From: Devosia sp.
Lineage (GTDB): Bacteria; Pseudomonadota; Alphaproteobacteria; Rhizobiales; Devosiaceae
DNA length: 47,216 nt
NCBI RefSeq assembly: GCF_030689745.1
Contig: NZ_JAUYGL010000194.1
Coordinates: 1 to 47,216 of the forward strand
Direction: 5' to 3'
The notes under the pieces are model-generated. The model was not told the origin of the DNA and ran no database searches. It worked only from the letters and a program-made list of their open reading frames with translations. A program made the position numbers and the translations under genes. Positions 35,375 through 42,405 of this stretch are shown one piece after another (within the stretch, counting starts at the first letter, position 1; each line of letters opens with the position of its first letter).

Positions 35375-35899
35375 TCAATGCGCAGCGGCGTTACGTCGCT
35401 TATACACGTTAATGCGGTAGCTGGCTTCGTCCCTGGGATTCGGCGTTACCTCGGGCTGCTCCGCCACCTCCCAGATCGTCGGATCGATCGGCGGAAATTC
35501 TACATCGCCTTGCGGCGCCAAGTCGATATGAGAGATGTACAGTCGATCAGCCCGGCCCATCATCTGCGCATAAATATCCCCGCCACCGATGATCACGATC
35601 TCGTCAGCGCCGTCGCGTTCGGCGATGTCGCGCGCCGCATCCAGCGCCGCATCCAGACTGGCGACGACCACCACCCCTTGAGGCTGATACCCATCCTGCC
35701 GGGTCACCACGATATTGGTGCGCCCCGGCAGCGGCTTGCCCACCGTCTCAAATTGCTTGCGGCCCATGATCATCGGCTTGCCCAGCGTCGTGCGCTTGAA
35801 CCAGGCAAAATCGGATGGAATATGCCAGGGGATGGTCTGATCGCCGCCGATCACCCCATTCTTGGCCACTGCGGCAATCATGGCGATGGGAATGCTCAT
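35375..35899 (-). CDS. folA: Dihydrofolate reductase
   Basis: Reduces dihydrofolate to tetrahydrofolate with NADPH, the partner reaction to thymidylate synthase, whose gene lies four genes upstream in the same direction. 174 residues. Motifs: IAAVAKNGVIGGDQTIPWHIPSD (shown in parts: AAVAKNGVIGG and TIPWHIPSDFAWF, with Asp as the proton donor), PMIMGRKQFETVGKPLPGR and IIGGGDIYAQ. ATG 35899 overlaps the upstream acetyltransferase stop by 4 bp; the in-frame extension to 35950 is internal to that gene and is rejected. Confidence 0.97.
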   Translation of the reverse strand: MSIPIAMIAAVAKNGVIGGDQTIPWHIPSDFAWFKRTTLGKPMIMGRKQFETVGKPLPGRTNIVVTRQDGYQPQGVVVVASLDAALDAARDIAERDGADEIVIIGGGDIYAQMMGRADRLYISHIDLAPQGDVEFPPIDPTIWEVAEQPEVTPNPRDEASYRINVYKRRNAAAH

Positions 35900-36375
35900 G
35901 GCGTACCCAGCTTGATCAAATCGGCGCCCTCGACGCGCACCTTGGTCCACTCATCCTGCATTACCCCGCCCTGCGCCTGATAAAAGGCGATTGAGGGTTC
36001 GTTCCAGTTCAGCACCCACCACTCGAACCGTCCCAACCCTTCGGCAACGCAACGCTGAGCCAGATGGCCAAGCAGCGCCTTGCCCAGACCTTTGCCGCGC
36101 AGTGCCGGCTCAACATAGAGATCTTCCAGCCAGATACCGTGTCGACCCTGAAAGGTCGAATAGGTGTAGAACCACAGCGCGAAGCCCACCGGCCGGCCGT
36201 CCCACTCGGCAATTTCGCAGAACACCTTGGGGTCGGCACCAAACAGATCACGGGCAATATCAGCCTCACTCGCCGTGGCCTCGTGGCTCAGCTTCTCATA
36301 GGCGGCCAGCGCCGCCACGAACGACACAATCAGGCCTTCATCGCCCGTTTGAGCGGGGCGGATCGTTAGGGTCAT
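35896..36375 (-). CDS. GNAT acetyltransferase, spermidine/diamine acetyltransferase-like
   Basis: A 159-residue GNAT protein. The acetyl-CoA loop is LEDLYVEPALRGKGLGKALL, where RGKGLG matches the R/QxxGxG/A signature. LNWNEPSIAFYQAQG follows. The order (short N-terminus with YEKL, then FYTYSTFQGRHGIWLED) resembles the SAT1/thialysine acetyltransferase subgroup. Substrate is therefore probably a small polyamine or lysine analogue, but this is by resemblance only. It overlaps DUF4424 upstream and folA downstream by 4 bp each. Confidence 0.86.
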   Translation of the reverse strand: MTLTIRPAQTGDEGLIVSFVAALAAYEKLSHEATASEADIARDLFGADPKVFCEIAEWDGRPVGFALWFYTYSTFQGRHGIWLEDLYVEPALRGKGLGKALLGHLAQRCVAEGLGRFEWWVLNWNEPSIAFYQAQGGVMQDEWTKVRVEGADLIKLGTP

Positions 36376-37382
36376 GGCGCGTCCAGCAAGCGATTGAGAA
36401 TGAGAATATTGAGTTCCTGCTGCGGCCAGAAGTTCTCCTTGACCATCTCGAAGGTCGTCGGGCCGATTTTACGCACCCCCTCGCCACAGAAGGAAACGAG
36501 ATTTTTTGGATCACCCTTGTCGATCACCAGGCGGAATTTCTCAATGCCGTTGCCGCCCCAATTGCCGCCAGTAGTCAAAATGTAGGAGATCCAGCTTTCG
36601 CTGAACGGCGCCGACCATGGCTCATCCGGGTTGACCAGGGTCTTGCGCACCGCGCTGACAAATCCTGCATCGGTGCAGTATTTTTCCGCATAGTCGCGCG
36701 CCGGATCATAGCCGTCCGTGGCTTCGGACAAAAAGCTGACCCCCACCGTGCCGCCGACGCTCGGCCGATAGGTATGGACAACCTCCACCGTCTGCCCAGC
36801 CGGAAAATTGGCCTCCCAGGTATAGGTGGCCCGATAGGTCCAGGCCGGAAAGTAGTGCGTGGTCATGCCGCTGCCATCGTCATATTCATCGGGCGTCAGC
36901 AGGCCCAGATGCAGCAATTGGCCCCGTGTCTCATCGCCGAGCGCATCGGTGACGGCGCTGGCCGCTGCGCTGATCGGCACCAGCGGCAGGTCCAACTGCC
37001 GCAGCAACTTGGTTCGGTCCACGCCCAGTGCATAGGCATATTCATGCAGCGTCGCTTCTACGGGCTGACCATCAAATGTCGTGGTGAATTCAAACAGATT
37101 GTCATCCGGCCCCTGCGGAAACGCGACAGGCGAATAGATCGAGGGCACGATGTCGGGCATCGGGAACGCCACCAGCACGCTCTGATCCTCGGCCCCGTCA
37201 TTGCGGAACTGATACACCACCCGGATTTCATCGGCCGAGATGAACAACTCTTCGCTGGCCATGACGATGTCCGGATTGGTCACGAATTCCAGCCCGCCTG
37301 TCGTCAGCACTGCGGAGGTATCATTGCCCAGCGCCGGCAGCGCGGCAGCCAGAACCGCCGCGATCACACAAAATGACTTCAT
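36372..37382 (-). CDS. DUF4424 family exported protein
   Basis: A 336-residue protein with a signal peptide (MKSFCVIAAVLAAALPALG, cleavage before Asn-Asp). The mature N-terminus NDTSAVLTTGGLEFV is the recognisable DUF4424 start. The rest is beta-rich and predicted periplasmic; two cysteines are seen in the second half (KYCTDAG and VSFCGEG) and could be paired. Function is unknown. ATG 37382 follows GGGAG at good spacing; 37388 is the alternative. It overlaps the acetyltransferase gene by 4 bp and follows the MazG-like gene by 99 bp. Confidence 0.8.
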   Translation of the reverse strand: MKSFCVIAAVLAAALPALGNDTSAVLTTGGLEFVTNPDIVMASEELFISADEIRVVYQFRNDGAEDQSVLVAFPMPDIVPSIYSPVAFPQGPDDNLFEFTTTFDGQPVEATLHEYAYALGVDRTKLLRQLDLPLVPISAAASAVTDALGDETRGQLLHLGLLTPDEYDDGSGMTTHYFPAWTYRATYTWEANFPAGQTVEVVHTYRPSVGGTVGVSFLSEATDGYDPARDYAEKYCTDAGFVSAVRKTLVNPDEPWSAPFSESWISYILTTGGNWGGNGIEKFRLVIDKGDPKNLVSFCGEGVRKIGPTTFEMVKENFWPQQELNILILNRLLDAP

Positions 37383-37481
37383 GATCATTCTCCCAAACGG
37401 CCTATTGCTCGAAACCCGAATGCCAGACACTGGTTTTCTTCGGCAAGACGTCAGGCTGATTTCGGACCTATCTAGCCTGTT

Positions 37482-37802
37482 CTACGCCTGCTGCGGAAGA
37501 TGCTGGAACCATTTACGGGCCAGCGCGGCATCGAGGTCGATCCGGTTGTTGCGGGCAAACAGCAGCAGCATGGCCAGCACGTCTGCGGCTTCGTCTGCCA
37601 TCGCAAGACGCAGATCCGCCGGTGTGGCGCCCTTCAGCCGGCCGCGGCCGGACAGTTTGAGATACTCGGCGGTCAATTCACCGAGCTCCTCCTGCAGCTT
37701 GAGCAGGTACCAGTCATCATCGCGCGCAATGTCGTTGCGCTGTGCGTAGATGTCGGAAACCCGCGTCACCAAATCGCTGAGCACCGGCAGGTCGCGGCTC
37801 AT
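37482..37802 (-). CDS. MazG-like nucleotide pyrophosphohydrolase
   Basis: A 106-residue all-alpha NTP-PPase. The metal-binding helices are visible: [15 protein letters not shown] (EExxE) and [15 protein letters not shown] (ExxD). Single-domain members hydrolyse non-canonical or excess (d)NTPs to the monophosphate. It overlaps thyA by 4 bp, which fits a role in dNTP pool control next to dTMP synthesis. The exact substrate is unknown; a phosphoribosyl-ATP pyrophosphatase role is unlikely outside a his operon. Confidence 0.8.
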   Translation of the reverse strand: MSRDLPVLSDLVTRVSDIYAQRNDIARDDDWYLLKLQEELGELTAEYLKLSGRGRLKGATPADLRLAMADEAADVLAMLLLFARNNRIDLDAALARKWFQHLPQQA

Positions 37803-38593
37803 ACCGAAATCGGCGCCTTGATGCCCGGGTGCGGATCATAGCCTTCAAAGGAAAAATCCTCGAACGCAAAGTCTTCCAGTCGGGTCACCGCGGGATTGAG
37901 CACCAGCCTCGGCAGCGGCCGCGGCTCGCGCGTCAGCTGCAATTGCGCTTGCTCGAAATGATTTGAATACAGATGCGCATCGCCAAGCGTGTGCACGAAA
38001 TCGCCGACCTCAAGCCCGGTCACCTGCGCCACCATATGGGTCAGCAGCGCATAGGAGGCGATGTTGAATGGCACGCCCAGAAATGTGTCGGCCGAGCGCT
38101 GATAGAGCTGACAGCTCAGTTTGCCATTGGCGACATAGAACTGGAACAGGCAGTGGCACGGCGGCAGTGCCATATTGTCGACTTCCGCCGGATTCCAGGC
38201 GGAAACGATATGGCGTCGAGAATCCGGATTATTCCTGATCGAGTTCACGACCTGCGCCAGCTGGTCAATCTTGCGGCCATCCGGCGCCGGCCAGCTGCGC
38301 CATTGCGAGCCATAGACCGGTCCGAGATCGCCGTTCTCGTCGGCCCATTCGTCCCAGATCTTGACCCCATGCTCCTGCAGCCAGCGCACATTGGTCTCGC
38401 CGCGAATGAACCACAGGAGTTCATAGATGATGGATTTCAGATGCAGCTTCTTGGTGGTCAGCAGCGGAAAGCCCGCGCTGAGATCAAACCGCATCTGATA
38501 GCCGAACAGGCTGCGCGTACCGGTGCCGGTGCGGTCGGACTTGTCGGCCCCAGTTTCCAGGATATCGGCGAGTAGCTTGAGATAGGGCTGCAT
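37799..38593 (-). CDS. thyA: Thymidylate synthase
   Basis: Methylates dUMP to dTMP with methylene-tetrahydrofolate and yields dihydrofolate, which FolA then reduces. 264 residues, the same length as the E. coli enzyme. Motifs: [37 protein letters not shown] with the catalytic Cys146, and [20 protein letters not shown]. It is the first gene of the run thyA, MazG-like, DUF4424, GNAT, folA and probably hflKC. It is divergent from the RidA gene across 143 bp. Confidence 0.98.
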   Translation of the reverse strand: MQPYLKLLADILETGADKSDRTGTGTRSLFGYQMRFDLSAGFPLLTTKKLHLKSIIYELLWFIRGETNVRWLQEHGVKIWDEWADENGDLGPVYGSQWRSWPAPDGRKIDQLAQVVNSIRNNPDSRRHIVSAWNPAEVDNMALPPCHCLFQFYVANGKLSCQLYQRSADTFLGVPFNIASYALLTHMVAQVTGLEVGDFVHTLGDAHLYSNHFEQAQLQLTREPRPLPRLVLNPAVTRLEDFAFEDFSFEGYDPHPGIKAPISV

Positions 38594-38736
38594 GGCTTAT
38601 CTGATACGACGATTCGGCCTGGGCTTCGACCAGTGATCGCAGGCAAATTCGGTAGGTGAATACCGTGAAAACTCATGACATGTCGTGTCAGCAGTGCTTC
38701 CATAGCCTGTCTGGACAACGGCAGAAGGAGGCAGTC

Positions 38737-39135
38737 ATGTCCATTGTACATCTCAACCCCGCAGGAATGTACCAGAGCCCGGTTTTCTCACAAGGCATCA
38801 TCCTGCCGGCGGGCGCCCGCACCCTGCTGATCGGGGGCCAGAATGGCGTCAACGCCAGGGGCGAAATTGTTGGCAAGGGCGATGTCGCCAGACAGACGGA
38901 ACAGGCGCTGAGCAATCTGCAAATGGTTCTTGCCGCCGCTGGTGCAAGGCTTGAGGACCTGGTCAAGGTAACCATCATCATGCAACAGGACATCGACCTG
39001 AACGCGGCCTTCGGGGCCTGGATTGCCGTGTGGGGGACCAGAGGCAATCCGCCGACCGTAACCGCGCTGCGGGTTGTGGGCCTTGCCAATCCGGACTTCC
39101 TGATCGAAATCGAGGCTCAGGCAGTTCTGCCATGA
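38737..39135 (+). CDS. RidA family (YjgF/YER057c/UK114) protein
   Basis: A 132-residue trimeric deaminase-like protein. Motifs: SQGIILPAGARTLLIGGQ near residue 18-35 and the C-terminal TALRVVGLANPDFLIEIEAQAVL, where the Arg that binds the substrate carboxylate in RidA is Arg113 in this context. RidA hydrolyses reactive enamine/imine intermediates made by PLP enzymes such as threonine dehydratase, and so protects branched-chain metabolism; other Rid subfamilies differ. The start at 38737 has AGAAGGAGGCAGTC, an excellent ribosome site. The next gene overlaps by 4 bp. Confidence 0.87.
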   Translation: MSIVHLNPAGMYQSPVFSQGIILPAGARTLLIGGQNGVNARGEIVGKGDVARQTEQALSNLQMVLAAAGARLEDLVKVTIIMQQDIDLNAAFGAWIAVWGTRGNPPTVTALRVVGLANPDFLIEIEAQAVLP

Positions 39136-39371
39136 GCCCGGTCCTGCGCCCCTTGCGCAAACGCGAGGAAATGCCCGATTTCGTTGCTGAAGCCCTCGAT
39201 GCCCGGGGGCTGCGCCCTGCCTATGATGCCCGCCCGCCCTATCAACGCAATGATTACCTGCTCTGGATAAACAAGGTGAAGCGCGAAGAGACCAGGCAGC
39301 GGCACCTCGCCCAGATGCTGGACGAACTCGAAGCGGGCAAGGTCTATATGGGCATGTCGTGGAACGGCTAA
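39132..39371 (+). CDS. YdeI/OmpD-associated family small protein
   Basis: A 79-residue protein with the helical C-terminal module of the YdeI/OmpD-associated family: LRPAYDARPPYQRNDYLLW, then INKVKREETRQRHLAQMLDEL. Larger members have an extra N-terminal domain that is missing here. The function of the family is unclear (linked to resistance to some peptides). It starts within the RidA stop (ATGA). Confidence 0.75.
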   Translation: MSPVLRPLRKREEMPDFVAEALDARGLRPAYDARPPYQRNDYLLWINKVKREETRQRHLAQMLDELEAGKVYMGMSWNG

Positions 39372-39393
39372 TCCGCGCGCCCGGAAAGGGAGC

Positions 39394-39969
39394 CTATTTC
39401 GCCCCCGGGGCATCCCCCGTACGATCCTGAACCAGCCGCATCAACAGCTCAATCTGCTCCTGCTGCTTGGTCAGCAATGTCCGGAGATCATCGTCACGCA
39501 GCCGGTCGAGCTTGTCGTGCAGCGCCATGATCTCGATCTCGGCCTTGAGGTTGCACTCATAGTCGTGGCTGGTGACCAGGCGGTCCTTGGCCGACTGGCG
39601 GTTCTGGCTCATCATGATCACCGGCGCCTGCACCGCTGCCAGCATCGACAGCACCAGGTTGAGAAAGATGAAGGGATAGGGATCGGGCGCTTCGCCGCGC
39701 CACGCCAGATTGGCGGCCACCCAGGTCAGCAGCAACGCGCCGAAAATAATCAGAAATGTCCAGGAGCCACCAAAACTGGCCACGCCATCAGCCAGTCGCT
39801 GCCCAAAGGTAGCGCCCTCGTCGAACAACTCGCTGGCATCCTCGGCCAGGGTATGTTGGCCCAGGGCCCGCTGCAGCACCTTCCGCTCGCGCTCATCAAG
39901 CGCCGTCTCGCCCTTGCCGAGAAAGCGCTCCGCCGCATGCACCAGTTTGTCAGTCGCGTTGTTTGCCAT
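39394..39969 (-). CDS. DUF1003 family membrane protein
   Basis: A 191-residue protein with two central membrane helices (about 68-92 and 103-125) and the hallmark MMSQNRQSAKDRLVTSHDYE after the second; the C-terminus is a coiled-coil-like stretch (MALHDKLDRLRDDDLRTLL). Family function is unknown; a link to magnesium or manganese transport is sometimes proposed by neighbourhood only. ATG 39969 follows GAGGCTGGC. It converges on the YdeI-like gene with 22 bp between. Confidence 0.85.
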   Translation of the reverse strand: MANNATDKLVHAAERFLGKGETALDERERKVLQRALGQHTLAEDASELFDEGATFGQRLADGVASFGGSWTFLIIFGALLLTWVAANLAWRGEAPDPYPFIFLNLVLSMLAAVQAPVIMMSQNRQSAKDRLVTSHDYECNLKAEIEIMALHDKLDRLRDDDLRTLLTKQQEQIELLMRLVQDRTGDAPGAK

Positions 39970-40174
39970 GCCAGCCTCACCAGGATTTGCACGCGCCATT
40001 CTATATTACATTCGCCCCTGGCGCGACGCCGCGCGGCTACGCCTCGAACAGACTGCACCGACGAAGAATGGCCCATTGCTCATGCGAGCCTGCAATGGAG
40101 CGCTGGCGACAAACGCATAGCCACCTGGCGATACCAGATTGAATGGCAGCCCCGGTGGGGCCGCCAAAAAGCGG
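39970..40174. other. Gap between DUF1003 and the CbiM-like gene
   Basis: 205 bp, the promoter region of the DUF1003 gene and the 3' end of the CbiM-like transcript. I see no supported frame, clear terminator or repeat. Confidence 0.35.
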
Positions 40175-40855
40175 CTAAACGGCGGCCTGAAACAACCGCC
40201 CCTGCAACAGCGATGTCCCGCGCTGGCGACCAGAGAGTTTGGCCAGGCCAAGCACTGCCAGATCGATCAACGGTTCAAGTACGATCACGAGCAGATAGGC
40301 GGCGCCAAAGCTGGCGGTAGCGGCCAGGTTTTGCGCACCAAGCCCGCCGCCATAGAGCGACCAGAAGGCCACCCATGCCACAGTGCCCCCCTGATAGGCG
40401 CTCGACAGCATCAGCGCCTGACCATAGCCCACATCCTTGTAGGCAGTCGCCTCGGGAATGATGCGTTTGGCCAGGAATGTCATGGCAAACAGCGGCACGA
40501 TCAGCGTCGTGACGTTCATGCCATATTGCGGCAGATCGAAGGGCGCAAAGAACAGACCCTGCAACAGCAACCCCATGGCAAGACCAAGCCCGGCCGCGCC
40601 AGCGCCAAAAATCAGGAACAGGGTGGAGCCCAGGATGAGATGGACTTCCGAGACGCCCACCGCATGATGCGGAAAGACCTCGAAAAAGCTGAACACCAGC
40701 GCCGTGGTGGCCAAGGTGCGCAGGGCCAGTGCGGTTGCCCCGTCCCTGTGGATGGTATCCAGCGCCATTTTTGCGGCCAGACCGAAAGATCCGGCGGCAG
40801 TGGCATAGCTCAGCGTAATTTTGGCACCGTCGACGATGCCTGGTTCGATATGCAT
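40175..40855 (-). CDS. CbiM-like ECF transporter substrate-specific permease
   Basis: A 226-residue inner-membrane protein with six or seven membrane helices. The N-terminus MHIEPGIVDGAKI resembles the CbiM/NikM start, where the first residues (Met-His) coordinate the Co or Ni ion. The AFPHH-like region is here EVFPHHAVGVSEVHLILG, with several His. It should take up cobalt (or a corrinoid-related metal). No CbiN, CbiQ or CbiO gene is adjacent, so its energising partners lie elsewhere or it works alone. GAGGAGACATC precedes ATG 40855. A cobalamin riboswitch precedes it, the best evidence that the substrate is cobalt. Confidence 0.85.
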   Translation of the reverse strand: MHIEPGIVDGAKITLSYATAAGSFGLAAKMALDTIHRDGATALALRTLATTALVFSFFEVFPHHAVGVSEVHLILGSTLFLIFGAGAAGLGLAMGLLLQGLFFAPFDLPQYGMNVTTLIVPLFAMTFLAKRIIPEATAYKDVGYGQALMLSSAYQGGTVAWVAFWSLYGGGLGAQNLAATASFGAAYLLVIVLEPLIDLAVLGLAKLSGRQRGTSLLQGRLFQAAV

Positions 40856-40861
40856 GATGTC

Positions 40862-40915
40862 TCCTCTCCGCACCCACCGTGCGGCATGCTGTGATCAATG
40901 AGCGCGGACGCGCTC
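40862..40915 (-). promoter_or_regulatory. Expression-platform hairpins between riboswitch and CbiM-like gene
   Basis: On the minus transcript GAGCGC-GUCC-GCGCUC (40900-40915) is followed by CCGCAC-GGUGG-GUGCGG, whose end abuts the ribosome site AGAGGAGAC. No U-run follows either, so control of translation start is more likely than termination. Folding is inferred. Confidence 0.45.
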
Positions 40916-41100
40916 GCGGTGATGGCAGGTCTCCTGGCTCACGGATAATCGGCACGCGCCTTCCCGACATGGCGTCAGTGGCATCTTGCGTGCCGCAAAC
41001 CGTTTACAGTTGCGGGGGCAGCCACGGTCTTGGCTCCTGTTGGATACGCCGCACCGTGTTCCCTTTTCATCCACCTTGCGCTTGCACAGGTGGAAACCAT
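40915..41100 (-). ncRNA. Cobalamin (adenosylcobalamin) riboswitch
   Basis: On the minus strand the conserved cobalamin-aptamer elements occur in order: AAAAGGGAACACGGTGC, then GCTGCCCCCGCAACTGTAA, GATGCCACTGACG, GGGAAGGCG and GAGCCAGGAGACCTGCC (the B12 box). It lies 60 bp upstream of the CbiM-like gene and should shut it off when cobalamin is plentiful. The outer limits are approximate. Confidence 0.95.
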
Positions 41101-41107
41101 CGGGTCA

Positions 41108-41136
41108 AAACTACCAACGGACAATTGCTTGCACAA
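41108..41136 (-). promoter_or_regulatory. Possible promoter of the riboswitch-CbiM transcript
   Basis: TTGTGC (41131-41136) and TAGTTT (41108-41113) are separated by 17 bp on the minus strand, just upstream of the riboswitch aptamer. Weak match; position is the main support. Confidence 0.35.
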
Positions 41137-41221
41137 GCACGATGCGGAGTTAACCCGCTCGCGATATGCCCATTTTCCTGCCAGACGGCGGCGCTGGCCA
41201 CAAAAAACACCCACCACGCAT

Positions 41222-41250
41222 TTGCATACCGTCCGTACCGCGCCTATATA
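41222..41250 (+). promoter_or_regulatory. Promoter of the tmRNA gene
   Basis: TTGCAT (41222-41227) and TATATA (41245-41250) are exactly 17 bp apart on the plus strand. Transcription would start near 41257, about 80 bases before the mature 3' ACCA of the acceptor piece. Confidence 0.75.
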
Positions 41251-41256
41251 GAAACT

Positions 41257-41580
41257 GCTCGCAAGAGCTATGGCGATAAATTGTCATCGTAATAAACCAT
41301 TCGGACCCGGGGGCAGTACCCGGCGCCTCCACCATCTACTCCCCTTAGGGGCAGCCAATGGGGGCGAAACAGGATCGACGAGGGTGTAAAAGGTGTGCTT
41401 TTGCTCGGTGAGGTACCACCGTTATCGGTCCGAAACTTATAGTTGCAAATGACAACCATAAGGCTCCAGTCGCTCTCGCTGCGTAAGCAGTGCTAGCATT
41501 GGGAAACTAAGTCCTCCACTCCTAGCCGGGTGACAGGCGGGGTTCGCAGGCACCTGGCAACAGAAGCCTGCACTTTCATT
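41257..41580 (+). ncRNA. ssrA: Circularly permuted two-piece tmRNA
   Basis: The acceptor piece comes first. Its T-arm is CCGGG, loop GGCAGTA, CCCGG (41307-41323), then CGCCTCC and ACCA ending at 41334. After a 25-base spacer the coding piece starts at 41360 with GGGGGCG, which pairs with CGCCTCC to form the acceptor stem, and continues AAACAGGATCGACG as in other tmRNAs. The tag frame begins GCA at 41445 and ends TAA at 41486, encoding ANDNHKAPVALAA (with the Ala carried by tmRNA: AANDNHKAPVALAA). A GCAGGC/GCCTGC hairpin (41546-41571) is near the 3' end. The order is that of alphaproteobacterial tmRNAs. Outer ends are approximate. The tmRNA frees stalled ribosomes and tags the product for ClpXP. 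Confidence 0.95.
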
Positions 41581-41682
41581 CATTTGCTGGGCAGTTAACA
41601 CCTTTAATCCTTGAATTCTCATGGAACGTAAGGCTGATATGGGCTGTTCGGGATTCTATCTCTCTGCACCGGAAGGGTGACC

Positions 41683-42171
41683 ATGGCCGAAGACCACATG
41701 CGCTACGATATTCTCGCTCAGGAAGCCCTGCGCGGCGTCGTGCGCAAGGTACTGGCTGAAGTCGCCAAGACCGGCCTGCCGGGCGAGCATCACTTCTTCA
41801 TTTCCTTCCTCACCCGCGCGCCGGGTGTGCGCCTGAGCGAGAAATTGCTCGGCCAGTACGAAAAGGAAATGACCATCGTCATCCAGAATCAGTATTGGGA
41901 CCTCAAGGTGACCGAGACTGGTTTCGAGGTCGGCCTGTCGTTTGACGGCATCCCCGAAACGCTGGTGATCCCCTTTCCGGCGGTCAAAGGCTTCTTTGAT
42001 CCATCGGTGCAGTTCGGCCTGCAGTTTGATCCGCAGACTGCGCCGGGGGCCGATGAGGTCGAAGACGCCGACGACAATGCAGTTGAATCCGCCGCAGGCG
42101 AGGACAGCGGCGACGAGGAAAAGTCCGGCGAAAAGGTCGTCAGCCTCGACGCATTCCGCAAGAAGCCCTGA
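41683..42171 (+). CDS. sspB: SspB, ClpXP adaptor for ssrA-tagged proteins (alpha type)
   Basis: A 162-residue adaptor that binds ssrA-tagged proteins and delivers them to ClpXP. The N-terminal 120 residues are the SspB fold: RYDILAQEALRGVVRKVL, LPGEHHFFISFLTRAPGVRLS, then VIQNQYWDLKV and SFDGIPETLVIPFPAVKGFFDPS. A long acidic linker follows (ADEVEDADDNAVES), then the C-terminal ClpX-docking peptide VVSLDAFRKKP. ATG 41683 has GGAAGGG upstream; a GTG at 41677 is possible. Its neighbour is the tmRNA that makes the tag it recognises. Confidence 0.93.
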   Translation: MAEDHMRYDILAQEALRGVVRKVLAEVAKTGLPGEHHFFISFLTRAPGVRLSEKLLGQYEKEMTIVIQNQYWDLKVTETGFEVGLSFDGIPETLVIPFPAVKGFFDPSVQFGLQFDPQTAPGADEVEDADDNAVESAAGEDSGDEEKSGEKVVSLDAFRKKP

Positions 42172-42180
42172 CCCCCGCTG

Positions 42181-42405
42181 ATGGACAAACGATCCCTGTC
42201 CATCGCCGGGCACCGCACCTCGATTGCACTCGAGCCCGAGTTCTGGGCGGCGCTTGAACAGATGGCCGCCGAAACCGGGCAAACCATGACTGCCCTGATC
42301 TGCTCCATCGACGCCAATCGACAGACTACCAATCTGTCATCGGCGGCGCGCTTGGCCGTGCTCGGCTGGTATCAGGCCAAGACGGCCCCAGAAACCCACC
42401 CCTAA
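42181..42405 (+). CDS. Ribbon-helix-helix domain protein
   Basis: A 74-residue protein with a ribbon-helix-helix DNA-binding fold of the RHH_4 type: the strand RTSIALEPEFWAALEQMA leads into helix A, and TGQTMTALICSIDANRQT forms the turn and helix B. Such proteins are small repressors, and no toxin gene is adjacent, so an antitoxin role is unlikely. It starts 9 bp after sspB on the same strand and is probably cotranscribed. Its TAA overlaps the stop of the opposite asmA gene. Confidence 0.82.
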   Translation: MDKRSLSIAGHRTSIALEPEFWAALEQMAAETGQTMTALICSIDANRQTTNLSSAARLAVLGWYQAKTAPETHP

